Origin: Harmonia axyridis
Taxonomy: Eukaryota; Arthropoda; Insecta; Coleoptera; Coccinellidae
Length of the DNA: 64,000 nt
NCBI RefSeq assembly: GCF_914767665.1
Contig: NC_059502.1
Coordinates: forward strand, 60,680,031-60,744,030
Direction of reading: 5' to 3'
Numbering within the stretch: position 1 is the first letter of the stretch; the number at the start of each line of letters is the position of its first letter. Position numbers and translations under genes: made by a program. The notes under the pieces were generated by a model. It was not told the DNA's origin. It did not search any database and saw only the letters and a list, made by a program, of their open reading frames with translations. This document shows positions 42,001 through 54,144 of this stretch, in pieces.

Positions 42001-43114
42001 ATAATTGCATTGTAGGAAGCGAAACTGCACTGCGATAATTGTTCTGTTCATAGATGCATAGCTTCTATGCATCTTACACCGTTCGAATCTATGGCAATTC
42101 CATTCTACATCAGTTTGACAAGTGATGTAACAGTTAATTCGGGAAATATTCCCCCGAATTACACTCGTGCATCAAAATGACCGGATAATTTCGCATTCCA
42201 GCGTGTTTTCTTTGAAAAACTGCATTCGGTCATTTTCATTTTTGGAGAAAGAGCCCTCCACCTTCGGTGTCGGGCTCTTTCTCCAAAAATGAAAATGAAC
42301 TCATGCAGTTTTTATGACAACACGCTGTCATGCAAAATTATCGGTAATTTTGATGCACTTGTGCAATTACCTACGATAATTGCATTGTAGGAAGCGAAAC
42401 TGCACTGCGATAATTGTTCTGTTCATAGATGCATAGTTTCTATGCATCTTACACAGTTCGAATCTATGGCAATTCCATTCTACATCAGTTTGACAAGTGA
42501 TGTAACAGTTTATTCGGGAAATATTCCCCCGAATTACACTCGTGCATCAAAATGACCGGATAATTTCGCATTCCAGCGTGTTTTCTTTGAAAAACTGCAT
42601 TCGGTCATTTTCATTTTTGGAGAAAGAGCCCTCCACCTTCGGTGTCGGGCTCTTTCTCCAAAAATGAAAATGAACTCATGCAGTTTTTATGACAACACGC
42701 TGTCATGCAAAATTATCGGTAATTTTGATGCACTTGTGCAATTACCTACGAAAATTGCATTGAAGGAAGCGAAACAGCAATGCGATAATTGTTCTGTTCA
42801 TAGATGCATAGTTTCTATGCATCTTACATAGTTCGAATCTATGGCAATTCCATTCTACATCAGTTTGACAAGTGATGTAACAGTTTATTCGGGAAATATT
42901 CCCCCGAATTACACTCGTGCATCAAAATGACCGGATAATTTCGCATTCCAGCGTGTTTTCTTTGAAAAACTGCATTCGGTCATTTTCATTTTTGGAGAAA
43001 AAGCCCGATACCGAAGGTGGAGGGCTCATGCATGAACTCATGCAGTTTTTATGACAAAACGCTGTCATGCAAAATTATCGGTAATTTTGATGCACTTGTG
43101 CAATTACTTACGAA
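42001..43114. repeat. Tandem array of three 375-bp hairpin-rich units
   Basis: The units start at 42001, 42376 and 42751. Units 1 and 2 are nearly identical; unit 3 has changes and a shortened hairpin arm. Each unit contains AGATGCATAG-CTT-CTATGCATCT, TACATCA...TGATGTA, TTCGGG...CCCGAA, and then one large palindrome (42167-42358 in unit 1). That palindrome is nested: GTGCATCAAAAT/ATTTTGATGCAC outside, CAGCGTG/CACGCTG, AAAAACTGCAT/ATGCAGTTTTT, and a perfect 26-bp stem (42231-42256 with 42272-42297) around a 15-base loop. No protein is encoded. It may be a foldback element or a hairpin satellite. Confidence 0.92.
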
Positions 43115-43466
43115 TATTGTTTATGCTCTTGATAACTGAATACAAACGCAAAATTTTATCCCTATCGGATATGTTGTCACGGAAATATTTGGTATTTATT
43201 TTCCAACATTTTTCTGTAATTATCTACGGTTCAGATGATGCAATGACATACAATGGAAATTTTGCATGAAATTGTTAATTCATATCAATTGGGTAATATT
43301 TTATTCGATATTCTCCTCGAATTTGAAATTCAACAAGAACCTCAAAATTGTTATCTTTTATATAAATGTGAATTTCATTTCGAATAAGTCAGTAGTTTTG
43401 AAAAACAGAAATAAGAAATTTGGACGATCGTATCTACTGAGAACCTAGCCCTAAAACATTCTCCGA

Positions 43467-43620
43467 TTGGACAAATTTAAAATTAGGGCACTAGTTGTCG
43501 TTCCGACTGGTCATTGCAGGCTGAGGGAGCATATGCATAATATCAGCCTAACCAACGATGATGAGTGCAGACTGTGCTTGGAAGATACAAAAACAAGCAG
43601 AACAATCGAAGAGTTTAAAG
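43467..43620 (+). pseudogene. LINE C-terminal zinc-knuckle fragment
   Basis: The translation RALVVVPTGHCRLREHMHNI and SLTNDDECRLCLED is the region after RNase H in R1/Jockey/I-type LINE ORF2 proteins, including the first two cysteines of the terminal knuckle. The usual HX4-8C half (HLLCEC type) is lost. It is a short orphan fragment. Confidence 0.6.
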
Positions 43621-43679
43621 AAGAATACCACCTCGTGACTGTTCAGTTCAAAACGAACTACCAAACCACCGATTTTTAA

Positions 43680-45521
43680 GAGGTTTTCACATAATTTCTT
43701 TAAACAAACAAGCCATATTGTGTAATGACAATGTTTTTGATTTGTGAATGGAAAAAAATGTTGGTAACTTTTCGTTTCTCGCAAAAGAAATTTATGATAT
43801 ATATTTTGTACAAAGTACTGATATATATTTTTAAAATATTCGTGAAAAAAAACATACGTCCGTCGTACAGTGTTGCCTTCTACTTATATGCTTCGTAAAG
43901 AAAAAGAAGATGAGGAGAAGGTACAACCGTACAAAGCACAAAGTTTAGTCATCGCAGGAGCGCTAGAGGAGAACTTGGTTACTTAATGTTTGACTGATAC
44001 GCGGAAAGCCACATGGTGGTAACTGGTAATCCCTCTTAAAAGTGGTAACGTACCATCATGACATGAATTATTACTAGCTGTATTAATTCAAAATTGATTC
44101 CGAATTCATTGAAACGACATGGTTGGTTTAAAACCCCAGTCAAATTTGTACAATAATGGTGGGCATAATCGATCCTTCATAATACATAATTGCATTGGTT
44201 GTTTCATGACGATTACGTCATTTGAATTATCATTCGATATCGATTCTGAGCTTGTGAATTGGAGAATGGCGGTGTTTAGATTTCGTGTTTTATCTGCATA
44301 TTGGTATTGTGGCTTCGCCTGAGCTCAAGCGGCGAGACAATATTTTGATTAAGTATTCGTTCAATTACCGCTCTTGTGACTTGTAATTTGGTATGATTCT
44401 TATGATGGAAAAAGGAATTTATTTTCTTCTGGTTGGGAATCATCTCCTCTCGAATCCATGGCTGGTACTTTGAAGGTTCACTTATACAACGTCATAATAT
44501 ACTCGTCTAGAATTTTTTGTATGAAACCCGATTTCGCATGTGGGTTTAAATGCGATACTCGTTCTCACGTCATTAAACAGACCTATCAAACGCACGATAA
44601 TAAATTGCGGACGACTGTAATGAATATATATTTTGAGCTATTTGGTTTTATCGTAATCAACATCCTTCCCAACCCCACCCTATATAATGTATCACATAAA
44701 ATACCGAGCCAAGGATTTCCTGTTGTCCAACCTTGTCTTCTCGGATCCATTTCGAAAAAAAACGATAACTTACACTCAATTTAATTACTAATTACTATAT
44801 CGATAATGGAAAATGATTATCACAGTGTTGAAAATTAATCTTGTCTTGAGTTCGCATACATACCACGCTATTAGTTCGTTGAGGTGGGTGGTGCCTGCTA
44901 ATATGGGACAAGTGTTTAGGTATCATTTATCAATGCGATCAAGCAGTAATAATTAGTAGGCTGGCGTTTACCCTGCGTTCAGCTCTTGTTTCTAGATTGA
45001 GATATATGCCAGAGCGAAAAAAAAATTTTTCACCGATGTAATTTAATGTACTATCACCATGTTGCGCTTTCCTGGTAATAAATTTTGTTTGCGTAAATCC
45101 TCGCAAATGAAGGTGTGGATGGAATTCATATATTACATTCTGAAAGATGAAGGTGACCACAGCTAGTCGGCTAACTAGAGTTTATTCTTTCTTTTAATAC
45201 CTCTAGACGGTCTGTAAGCTATAAGGTATAAATCAAAATTATAATTCAAGTAACAAATGAAATCGAATTTCGTAATATCAATAATCATTTAATGAATTGT
45301 TCCACACGGTACTCTTTGGTAGTTGATCATAATGACATAGATGAAAGTATTATTTTCCACTACGTGCTTTTTGGTATCGGAAGTGAAACTGAAAAAGTTC
45401 AGTGAAACCAAATGCATATTAAAAGATTTTTTGCTCAATATAGATGACATACGACATTTGTATACATTCACATGAAAGTTAAAATATAAATACATATAAT
45501 ATGAGATTTAATTTGATAATA
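43680..45521. other. AT-rich spacer
   Basis: No gene, RNA or delimited repeat. The 108-codon frame at 44458-44784 has no known motif. Confidence 0.45.
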
Positions 45522-45523
45522 AT

Positions 45524-46460
45524 GGGTAGTTTTTTTTTGAGGTATATAAATTTAAGTTGGCATTACTGTTCAAGATGGCCACCAATTCAACAGCTGTCAA
45601 GTGATTTATTCTCAGATTGGTTTGGCATTTCATCATGAATAGACTCACGCCTAAAAAACCCTGGCAAATAGTGCAATTTCATTTCGAAAATAATGCTTCT
45701 GTGCGGAATACGTATCGCGCACTATGTCCATTTTATTTTGTTTGGCGAAGAAGCGCACTTCTGGTTGAATGGCTACGTCAACAAACAAAACTGCCGCATT
45801 TGGAGTGAAGCTTATCCTCAAGTGTATGTCGAAACACCGTTACATCCAGAAAAACTGACTGTTTAGTGCGCTTTATGGGCTGGTGGAATCATTGGTCCCT
45901 ACTTCTTCAAAAACGATGATGGCCAGAACGTTACAGTCAATGGTGATCGGTTTAGAGCCATGATTACTAACTTTTTCATTGCTGAATTGAACAACCATGA
46001 TGTCCAGGAGCTGTGGTTCCAACAAGACGGCGCAACATGTCACACAGCTCGAGCCACAATCGATTTATTGAAAGACACGTTTGATGACCGCCTAATTTCA
46101 CGTTTTGGACCTGTGAATTGGCCTCCAAGATCTTGTGATTTAAAACCGCTAGACCACTTTCTGTGGGGCTATGTAAAGTCATTGGTCTATGAAGATAAGC
46201 CACAAAACCTTGACCATTTGGAAAACAACATTCGCCGTGTTATTGCCGATATACGGCTACAAATGTTGGAAAAAGTCATCGAAAATTGGACGTCCAGATT
46301 GGACTACATCCGAGCCAGCCGTGGCAGTCATATGCCAGAAATCATATTTAAAATGTAATGGCACAAGATTATCTTGCGGAGAAATAAAATTCATGTCAAT
46401 CGAATAATCCATCGTTGTTTTATTGCAATATAAAGTTCTATAGCTCTAACAAAAACACCC
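45524..46460 (+). mobile_element. Deleted mariner-like element (DD41D type), copy 9
   Basis: The left end is degenerate (GGGTAGTTTTTTTTTGAGG), and the right end reads CACCCTTCA with no clear TA, so the terminal bases have decayed. The N-terminal part reads MNRLTPKKPWQIVQFHF. The first catalytic D motif is mutated (GGCGAAGAAGCGC instead of AGCGATGAAGCGC), and a stop lies at TGTTTAGTGCGC. The frame at 45960-46358 retains the second and third D, with the third motif altered to KPLDHFLWG. Confidence 0.9.
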
Positions 46461-46464
46461 TTCA

Positions 46465-47701
46465 CAATAAACGGCCAAATTAAATTTCTGTTAGTCTGTA
46501 ATAATTATGAAATTTCAAATGAGTATTGAAATGATGAAATAATTCTGCGTCAAATTGTTGTGTTCAAATCGAACCGTTAAATAAGAATTTGCAGGATTCA
46601 GCGCTTCATTCTTATTTTCACTCCGGTTGATTAATGTGGAGTATAATTTCGAGATATTATCGAAATCACTCCAAAAAAAAATTGATAGTCTAGAATATCT
46701 AGCGAAATGGTAGTAATTCAGTTGGAAGAATGCGACGGTTACTTGCTAAACAGGTTACACTTTTCGATTAATTATCGTTTGATGCGAGTCCGATTTTATC
46801 ATGCCACTATTGCACATTAATTTCATTCGAATCTTTCCAGTCGTAAAACCTTAAATATCTGGAATATGCAAAAGCGAAAATACGGTATTCTATAAAAGAG
46901 GATATGTGGAGAGCAGTGAGAAAAGATGTGTGTTGAAATATTCCAGATGACTTCTGTTCATTAAAGAGGAATTTGCATTCAGATGCCCTATAATAAAATT
47001 GAAATTCATTAAAGTCGATTATCTGATGATCTTCCATAGCATATTGAAATTGACTGAGAATTCTGGAAACAGACGTGAATTTCAGTTCTCATTCTAATTT
47101 TATAATTGTTAGAATCACATAAAACAATTTATGAATCATGTTTTTGTAATAGGAACTCGATATTTCAAAGTGAACTCAATAATCTAGACATCTGGTCAGA
47201 TACGCACAAAATTATTAAGTTTGAAATATTGTTATCGAAATAGAATTATTGATGGGATTGTGAAATTTCACCACTGGTCTCTATAGTCTCAATGATTTGT
47301 AATTATTATTGATTCGATGAAACGAAAATAATGAATAGCAATAGCATTCCAATCGTCCGTTATTATGTGAGAAAAATCAATTTCTCGAGAAACAGAGATA
47401 AACAAAATCTCACCTAGTAGATCTTCCAACAGGCGCAGGTTACTTTGTCTTTCAACTGAATCAAGAAAATTCATTCTTCGTTCATCAATTCTTTGGTATT
47501 CTTTGTTGTTTATTACCTGAAACAAATGAAAGCAATAAATACTCAGCACTTCAATCCTTGTTAAATAAAATTTTAAACCCCATGAAGGTTCCAGAATTAA
47601 CAATTCGATGAGTTCAAAATGTAACATTATGTTCAGGAAGAGAATGAGAATACCACAAAATCCATTGCACATACCACATTGGCTTATGGTTGTAACTTAT
47701 A
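46465..47701. other. AT-rich spacer
   Basis: No gene recognised. The 127-codon minus-strand frame at 47289-47672 shows no known motif; at about 47519 it contains TTACCTG, a possible splice donor on that strand, but this is weak. Confidence 0.4.
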
Positions 47702-47703
47702 AA

Positions 47704-48623
47704 GGGTGTTTTTTTAAGAGCTATAGAACTTTAAATTGCAATAGAACAACGATGGATTATTCGATTGACATGAATTTTATTTATCCGCAAGATAATCTTG
47801 TGGCATTACATTTTAAATATGATTTCTGGCATATGATCGACACGGCTGGCTCGGATGTAGTCCAATCTGGACGTCCAATTTTCGATGACTTTTTCCAACA
47901 TTTGTGGCCCTATATCGGCAGTAACACGGCGAATGTTGTCTTCCAAATGGTCAAGGGTTTGTGGCTTAGCCGCGTAGTCCAATGACTTTACATAGCCCCA
48001 CAGAAAGTAGTCTAGAGGTGTTAAATCACAAGATCTTGGAGGCCAATTCACAGGTCCAAAACGTGAAATTAGGCGGTCACCAAACGTGTCTTTCAATAAA
48101 TCGATTGTGGCACGAGCTGTGTGACATGTTGCGCCGTCTTGTTGGAACCACAGCTCCTGGACATCATGGTTGTTCAATTCAGGAATGAAAAAGTTAGTAA
48201 TTATGGCTCTATACCGATCACCATTGACTGTAACGTTCTGGCCATCATCGTTTTTGAAGAAGTACGGACCAATGATTCCACCAGCCCATAAAGCGCACCA
48301 GTCATTTTTTCTGGATGTAACGGTGTTTCGACATACGCTTGAGGATTAGCTTCACTCTAAATGCGGCAGTTTTGTTTGTTGACGTAGCTCTGATGGACGA
48401 TTTTGTCGACGATAAAATGGACGTAGTGCGCGATACCTATTCCGCATAGAACCATTATTTTCGAAATAAAATTGCACTATTTGCAAGCGGTGTTCAGGCG
48501 TGAGTCTATTCATGATGAATTGCCAAACCAAACTGAGAATAAATCACTTGACAGCTGTTAAATCGGTCGCCATCTTGAACAGTAATGCCAACTTAAAGGT
48601 ATATATCTCGAAAAAAAATACCC
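47704..48623 (-). mobile_element. Deleted mariner-like element (DD41D type), copy 10
   Basis: TAAAGGGTGTTTTTTTAAGAG is at the left and TACCCTATA at the right. The catalytic C-terminal frame is open at 48177-47806. Its internal junction differs from all other copies: after CGTCCATTTTAT it reads CGTCGACAAAATCGTCCATC and then rejoins at CTACGTCAACAAAC, so the whole first catalytic D segment is gone. This suggests a separate deletion or gene-conversion event. Confidence 0.9.
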
Positions 48624-48629
48624 TATACA

Positions 48630-49483
48630 TAATATTCCTTTCAATATTCATGTCAAGTTTATGAATGAAGGTTTCAAGCAATATTCTCTTCGAATTCGAT
48701 GCGAACAGGTCATTTATATTCAAGAAAAAATCCTCGATTATAGATAGAATGACGTACAGAAACGTATTTCCGTACCACACTTCTTGCCAATAGTTTTTAA
48801 ATTTTGGGTTACGGTTAACAAGACGTTAAACGTTCGAAATTAATAAATTTCTGTAATTTTTTCATAAAATAAGTCACAGATCTCAACGGCAACCTATTTT
48901 GAAAACAATAATACGAAGAAAGATAAATAAAAAATATTCAGATTAGAAAACCGAAAAAAAAATTAAAATATATGGAAGTGATTATCGACAACAGCGATAG
49001 TTTCACTAAACGCAAAAAAATGCGAAAAAACAGAGCAATTGTGCGGCATAGAACACGACGAGAGAATTATCGTTGGAAAACAGAGGTGAAATAATGAAGA
49101 CAGTGCTAATTTCGAGCATCACAAATGTAGACAGCGCATGACACAATGTGAAAAATTACCTCATAGAGTGCATTTAATACAATAGTCAGACATGACATAG
49201 GAGCTTCATGGTAGAGATAATAAAAAAACATAAACAAATTATAAAGGAACGAATGGCAGAACATGCAAATAGCAAAATGGGTAGAATATAAGAAGTCTCA
49301 CTCAGAAGACCGACAAAGGTGTATATCTAAACAAAACGAAACTGCAGAGACCAGTAGAAAATTCATAAGAGGAAGCTTTGTAAACTGGTCTCAACAATTG
49401 TCGAACAGAGGCATATTGTGGACTTGCCTTGAGAAAGGAATTTCGGTTCTTTAAGGCGTCTTTACACCATGCCGCTGTTCGCT
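48630..49483. other. AT-rich spacer
   Basis: Nothing recognised. Confidence 0.5.
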
Positions 49484-49634
49484 CATTAGCAAGGTTAGTT
49501 AGCAAAGCAATGTGAAGCAGTTTGTAAAAGAAAATCTCCTAAGTGTCGATCTTCTTCAAATAATAAAAAAAAATAAATAAAAAGACACTTGGGAGATTTT
49601 CTTTTACATACTGCTTTGTTAACTAACCTTGCCT
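49484..49634. repeat. Inverted repeat with about 55-bp arms
   Basis: The left arm (about 49484-49545, AGCAAGGTTAGTTAGCAAAG ... AAGTGTC) is the near-complete reverse complement of the right arm (about 49579-49634, GACACTTGGGAGATTTTCTT ... CTTGCCT), around an A/T-rich loop of about 33 bp. The left arm has about six extra bases. It is probably a small foldback MITE. Confidence 0.8.
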
Positions 49635-49639
49635 AGGTT

Positions 49640-51720
49640 TGGTTTAACTTTAGTCGTTGGTCGACTAAAAATGAAGCTTAATGAATGCTAGCACATATGT
49701 TGTACAGTATGAAAGTGTCTTTGCCAATTGCCAAATAGTGGCAGAGTGTGGATGCACCTTCATCAAATATAAGGCTCTAACACCAACGAATGTCAGTAGG
49801 AAATACGAATGACCCAGCGCTCATCTCAAATCCATCCAAGGATTTTCCGTGAAACTGAGTCTAGTAGGACGAAACGGAGTTTAGTAGGCAGTGAATTCAT
49901 CCGGTAATTTATGCAAATGGTATGCTGATTATGTGGTTCCTATTTTGCCCGCGGTACGAGGAGTGTAATCACCCCGGTCTGAAAATGAATGGTCGAGGAC
50001 GACTCGCGACTTAGAAGAACGGAGAATGAAGATGTGAAATTACCGGGTCTACACCAATATGATCTGTTATGTTGGGATCTAGGCGGTAGTTCGAGTGCAT
50101 TGTTTCCCACGACTGCTGCGTTTAGGATCCCGTTCAAATTTTACTCTTTTTGTGCCAAAGTGGCGATTCGGAATCGATGAATATACATGTATTGCGAAAA
50201 TATGTGCTTGAGACATCCTGTGCAGATTTAAAGCTGGATCATCCAGTAACTGAAATCTCGATTCTTTATTTTCTTCATCTATGCAGTTCATTAATCTACT
50301 GGCTCTATTCATCCAAGGATCGGTCAGTTCAACCTATGTAGTTCTACCACAGGACCTCGCACTGGACTCAATACCGACGTGCTTTTTTGGGGGTTCTATT
50401 CGATTGTAAATTTTATTGTGAAACTGGCTAACCACTCTTTGATTCATGATTTCTATTAACCAACCAATCATTTACCCTTTCACAATTCAGAAATTATAAG
50501 AGCTACATAGTATTTGGAGCGATATTTGAAAAACATATTGATACTTTCTTTTGATTTCTTATTGCATAGTATTCAAAGAAAATATGTTTCAAAAGTTTGT
50601 TCCTTGATTTTGTTTAGCCCTACTATCAGATTTTGCTTCTTTATTTCAAATATTAAACCTTTGAAATCAACCAAGACAAATTTCATAGCACCACCAGCAT
50701 AAATTTTGTTGCTGCTGGACCTACAGCTATATTGCATCGAAATTCTCGACTCCTGGATCTGATTCATGCAATACTGAGGCTAAAATAAACAAAACTCTAT
50801 TATAATTTGATATTCATAAAAAAAGATTCTGAAAGAAATTTCACAAAAACTGGACATTATAGAATTTATAATCTGTAATAACCTATTGAGCTTTAAATCT
50901 CCTGATGAATAAGGGAGAAGTACATATAAACCATCGTCTAAAATTTGGAGTGTTCATCTATTTCTTGCCTTTCAAAAGGTAAACAGCTACAGTTCACTGC
51001 GCGTAAAATTTTCATTTCCTGGCGGTTCTTTATTGGCTATAAAAAACTAACGGTATTGAAAGTAATCTAAATTGTCGACTTTTAGTTCAATGTTCTTGAC
51101 TAAGTGGTCCTTGTATTTTTGTAATGTTTTTTCAAGGGAATACAATCAGTATAAATCTATGGGAGATGATTCCCAATATAAGGGGGCCTGTAGCGATCCT
51201 GGTACACCTGATGACTCGAAAAATCATCACTTGAAGAATCGGAGCTGGTTGAAGAAAACCTCTCGATTTCGGAGCAGATATATTGAATATTGAAGGGACT
51301 TTTTGACGACATTGGCCATAGATAGTGACGTGATCCTTTTTCAAGAATCCCGCAAGACGGCAACTGAAGAACAACTCAGTGAAAGATGATTTTTAACAGG
51401 TTATGTATTGATAGATTGACTATTGAGTTTTGTTTATGGCCTGGCTTGTTATGTTGAAAAATCATTAGTAAGAGGTGTTGAATTGTTCCGGAAAAGTGAA
51501 GTTGACGTAGTATTTTTTATTACTTTAAAATTATTGCAATATTTTCGTCCTCAATAAATTCAAATTTCCTATTACTCTTTTACCAATAATTTTCGATATG
51601 ATTCTTTCTTATGCTCAATTTATTGTGGTGATTTCAATTGTCATCATTGAATCTATAACATTTATGTTCTGGTTCGTTTTTGTTATCAGATTGAGTTTTA
51701 ATATATGCGTCGTAAACTAA
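49640..51720. other. AT-rich spacer
   Basis: No gene recognised. 49900-50170 is less AT-rich, with short frames on both strands but no known motif. Confidence 0.45.
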
Positions 51721-51721
51721 T

Positions 51722-51945
51722 GGTGAAAAGGAAGAATGAAAAGATTTTGTTTGGGTGAAGAAGATATAAATATGTCAGATTATTTTGTGCACCAATACAC
51801 AAACCAATCACTACACCTATACGAAAAGTTTTTGCTGAGGTTTTTATCTGTGCTCTTGTATCATAAGTTGAAATGTATGATTCCTCTTTCACATTTCCTC
51901 TGCATAACTGAGATTTATCGACACATGCTTTGTTGTTTGAATTTT
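51722..51945 (+). repeat. LINE 3'-tail repeat, copy B
   Basis: Related to 40345-40585 along its length, here without any attached polymerase ORF. It is probably a strongly 5'-truncated insertion of the same Jockey-like element. Confidence 0.6.
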
Positions 51946-51954
51946 TTGTATTAC

Positions 51955-53420
51955 TCTTTCTCAAGAGAATATATATAGTTCAATGTTCAATTAAAATATT
52001 TTCAAATTTAAAATTGATGGAGAAATGCAGATCTACAAAAATGAAATGACGATATAACGATGCATTCTTCAGTGATTCCAAAATTATTAGAATTAAATTA
52101 GATTGAAATGAAAAATAAATAGTTACAAGTGTATGTTGGTAACCTCCTGTTCCAGAAAATAACAATACTCATCTGCATTTACGCATGAATGAGGAAGTTT
52201 ACAGCGAATAAAACAAGATAAGGCGGTGTGCCTTCTCTGTTAATGTGAGAAAATTATAATATTCAGAGCATGTAACGATGAATGAAATCTATCAGTAACT
52301 TCAAGTTGTCTAGCAAGGAAACAACTCTTATTGGGAAGTTTCGAACAAGATGATCATTTCCCGGTTGGATAACCTCACAACATGGGTCAAGAGAACCCAT
52401 AGTGAGTAATGGATATTTACAGAATGTACCCGGCAATTGTTTCGAGTCTGTTAAGTTCCCACTTGTGATGGTGAATTAGAGTTTATATTGCATAATCATT
52501 GAGAACTCTTGTTTTGGAATGTGTGAAATCGAAAACATAATAAAAATCTCAGAAACTATACAGGCTATTTTAACACAGTTTGGTTTAATAGATTGTCGTA
52601 AAGCTTGAGAAGTCGATCCATAAATTTTAAAATAGGATATCGAATACATTATGAATTTTATGACTATATATTTTTTTCCTCAATGGTTCCAATTGGTCCT
52701 TTTTGAATTTTGAAGAAAACAAACGGTTTGAACCAATCGTTCCTTTTATACTGTTTTTTCTATACTTTTTTCTTCGATTCGAAAACTATATCCAAATATA
52801 TACAAATAATCTTATATCTGAAAATGAATTATATTCCACTGCAGAATTTTTTGGAAATCACTGTGCGTATAATCAGATGTATTAATAAACGATGCATACT
52901 CGTTTTGGTTTATATAATCGAAAAAAATTCTTCACGATAGCCATTTCAAATTCAGGAAAATTGAAGAAATTGAAAATTGAGAATCCTAGATGGAAAAAAA
53001 GTTTTTGACCATTTTTTATTACTTATATTGATACAAACCCTAAGACGTTATATATTTTTGAAATCTTTCAAAAAATTGAACAGAAATCTAGTGTTCCCAT
53101 TCAAAAAAACATAACTTTGGGTCATAGCTTCGTAATTGAAAACCCTTTTGAAAAGACGAGCACGCCACTGGATTCTACGTAAAAAAATGTCTGTATAATG
53201 TTTTAATTTCAGAGCTCTATGATCAATATCAACGGAGATATAAATGTTTTTCGATATCGCCATTTTTCCAATTTTCGCTTATAACTCGAAAACAAAATAA
53301 GGTGGCCAAAAATGAATACTACCCTTGATAGTTTCTTAGAAAAAGAGACCGAGAAGTGGGTATCAGAGTTTGTCTATCTCCTCTGGTTTGAGAGTTGTTG
53401 TGCTAAAACATCGAAATTTG
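51955..53420. other. AT-rich spacer
   Basis: No gene. At 53161-53180 the phrase GCCACTGGATTCTACG matches a piece of the arms of the foldback element at 10909-11913, so a small relic of a related repeat may lie here. Confidence 0.45.
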
Positions 53421-53434
53421 CCCACCCTGTACAT

Positions 53435-54139
53435 CATATCATTTACGAATATTTGTACATGAGAAAGCTGTGTGCAGAATGGATGCCGCGCGAGCTCACA
53501 ATCGATCAAAAGCAACAACGTGATAATGATTATAAGCAGTGTTTGAAGCTGTTTGAGTGCAATAAACCTAAATTTTTGCGTCGATATGTGACAATGGATG
53601 GAACATGGCCCCATCATTCTACTTCAGATTCCAATCGACAGTCAGCTGAGTGGACTGCACACGATGAACCAACTCCAAAGCGTAGAAAAATTCAAGGGTC
53701 AGCTGGCAAGGTTATGGCATCAGTATTCTGGGATGCGCAATGTGTTAATATTCAGTGATTACCTCCAAAAGGGCCAGACCATCAACAGCGATTATTATAA
53801 AGCGTTATTGGATCATTTGAAGGATGAAATCGTTGAAAAACGGCCCCATTTGAAGAAAAAAAGGATCTGTTTCATCAAGACAATATGCCGTGTCACAAAT
53901 TAATGGAAACAATAGCAAAATTGCATGAATTGGGCTTCGAATTGCTTCTGCATCCACCATATTCGCAAGATCTGGCCCCCAGCGACTTTTTTCTGTTCTC
54001 AGACCTCGAAAGAATGCTCGCTAGAAAGAAATTTAGCGCCAATAAAGAAATAATCGCCGAAATTGAGGCCTATTTTGAAGCGAAAGACAAATCGTATTAC
54101 AAAAATGGTATTGCCCTCGAAGGCAACTATGTTGAATAA
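53435..54139 (+). pseudogene. Mariner transposase, 5'-truncated and frameshifted
   Basis: This is a classic mariner unrelated to the DD41D copies. Homology begins at HHIIYEYLYMRKLCAEWMPR, so the whole helix-turn-helix region is missing. The first catalytic D is in VTMDGTWPHH (normally DET or DEK, here DGT). QSAEWTAHDEPTPKRRK and SAGKVMASVFWDA follow. A frameshift lies near 53745, then ...INSDYYKALLDHLKDEI, another shift near 53860, and HQDNMPCHKLM with the second D. The third is in LAPSDFFLFSDL, 34 residues later, so the signature is DD34D. The C-terminus (DKSYYKNGIALEGNYVE) is short by about 12 residues before IALEGNYVE compared with what I expect for the family. It is dead. Confidence 0.82.
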
Positions 54140-54144
54140 GAAGG

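Noticed and set aside
41724..42038. A repetitive 104-codon frame over the 61-bp repeats
   Set aside because: The unit length of 61-62 bp is not a multiple of three, so the frame changes between repeats. It is a minisatellite artefact.
41816..43114. CRISPR-like array of regular repeats
   Set aside because: There are no unique spacers, the units are too long, and the context is eukaryotic transposon DNA.
45617..45808. Intact N-terminal mariner-like transposase in copy 9
   Set aside because: It reads through the internal deletion into the wrong frame (RRSALLVEWLRQ), so it is not a real domain arrangement.
51209..51227. CTGATGACTCGAAAAATC, a short CUGAUGA plus GAAA pair
   Set aside because: There is no room for stem II and no cleavage triplet with a pairing stem.
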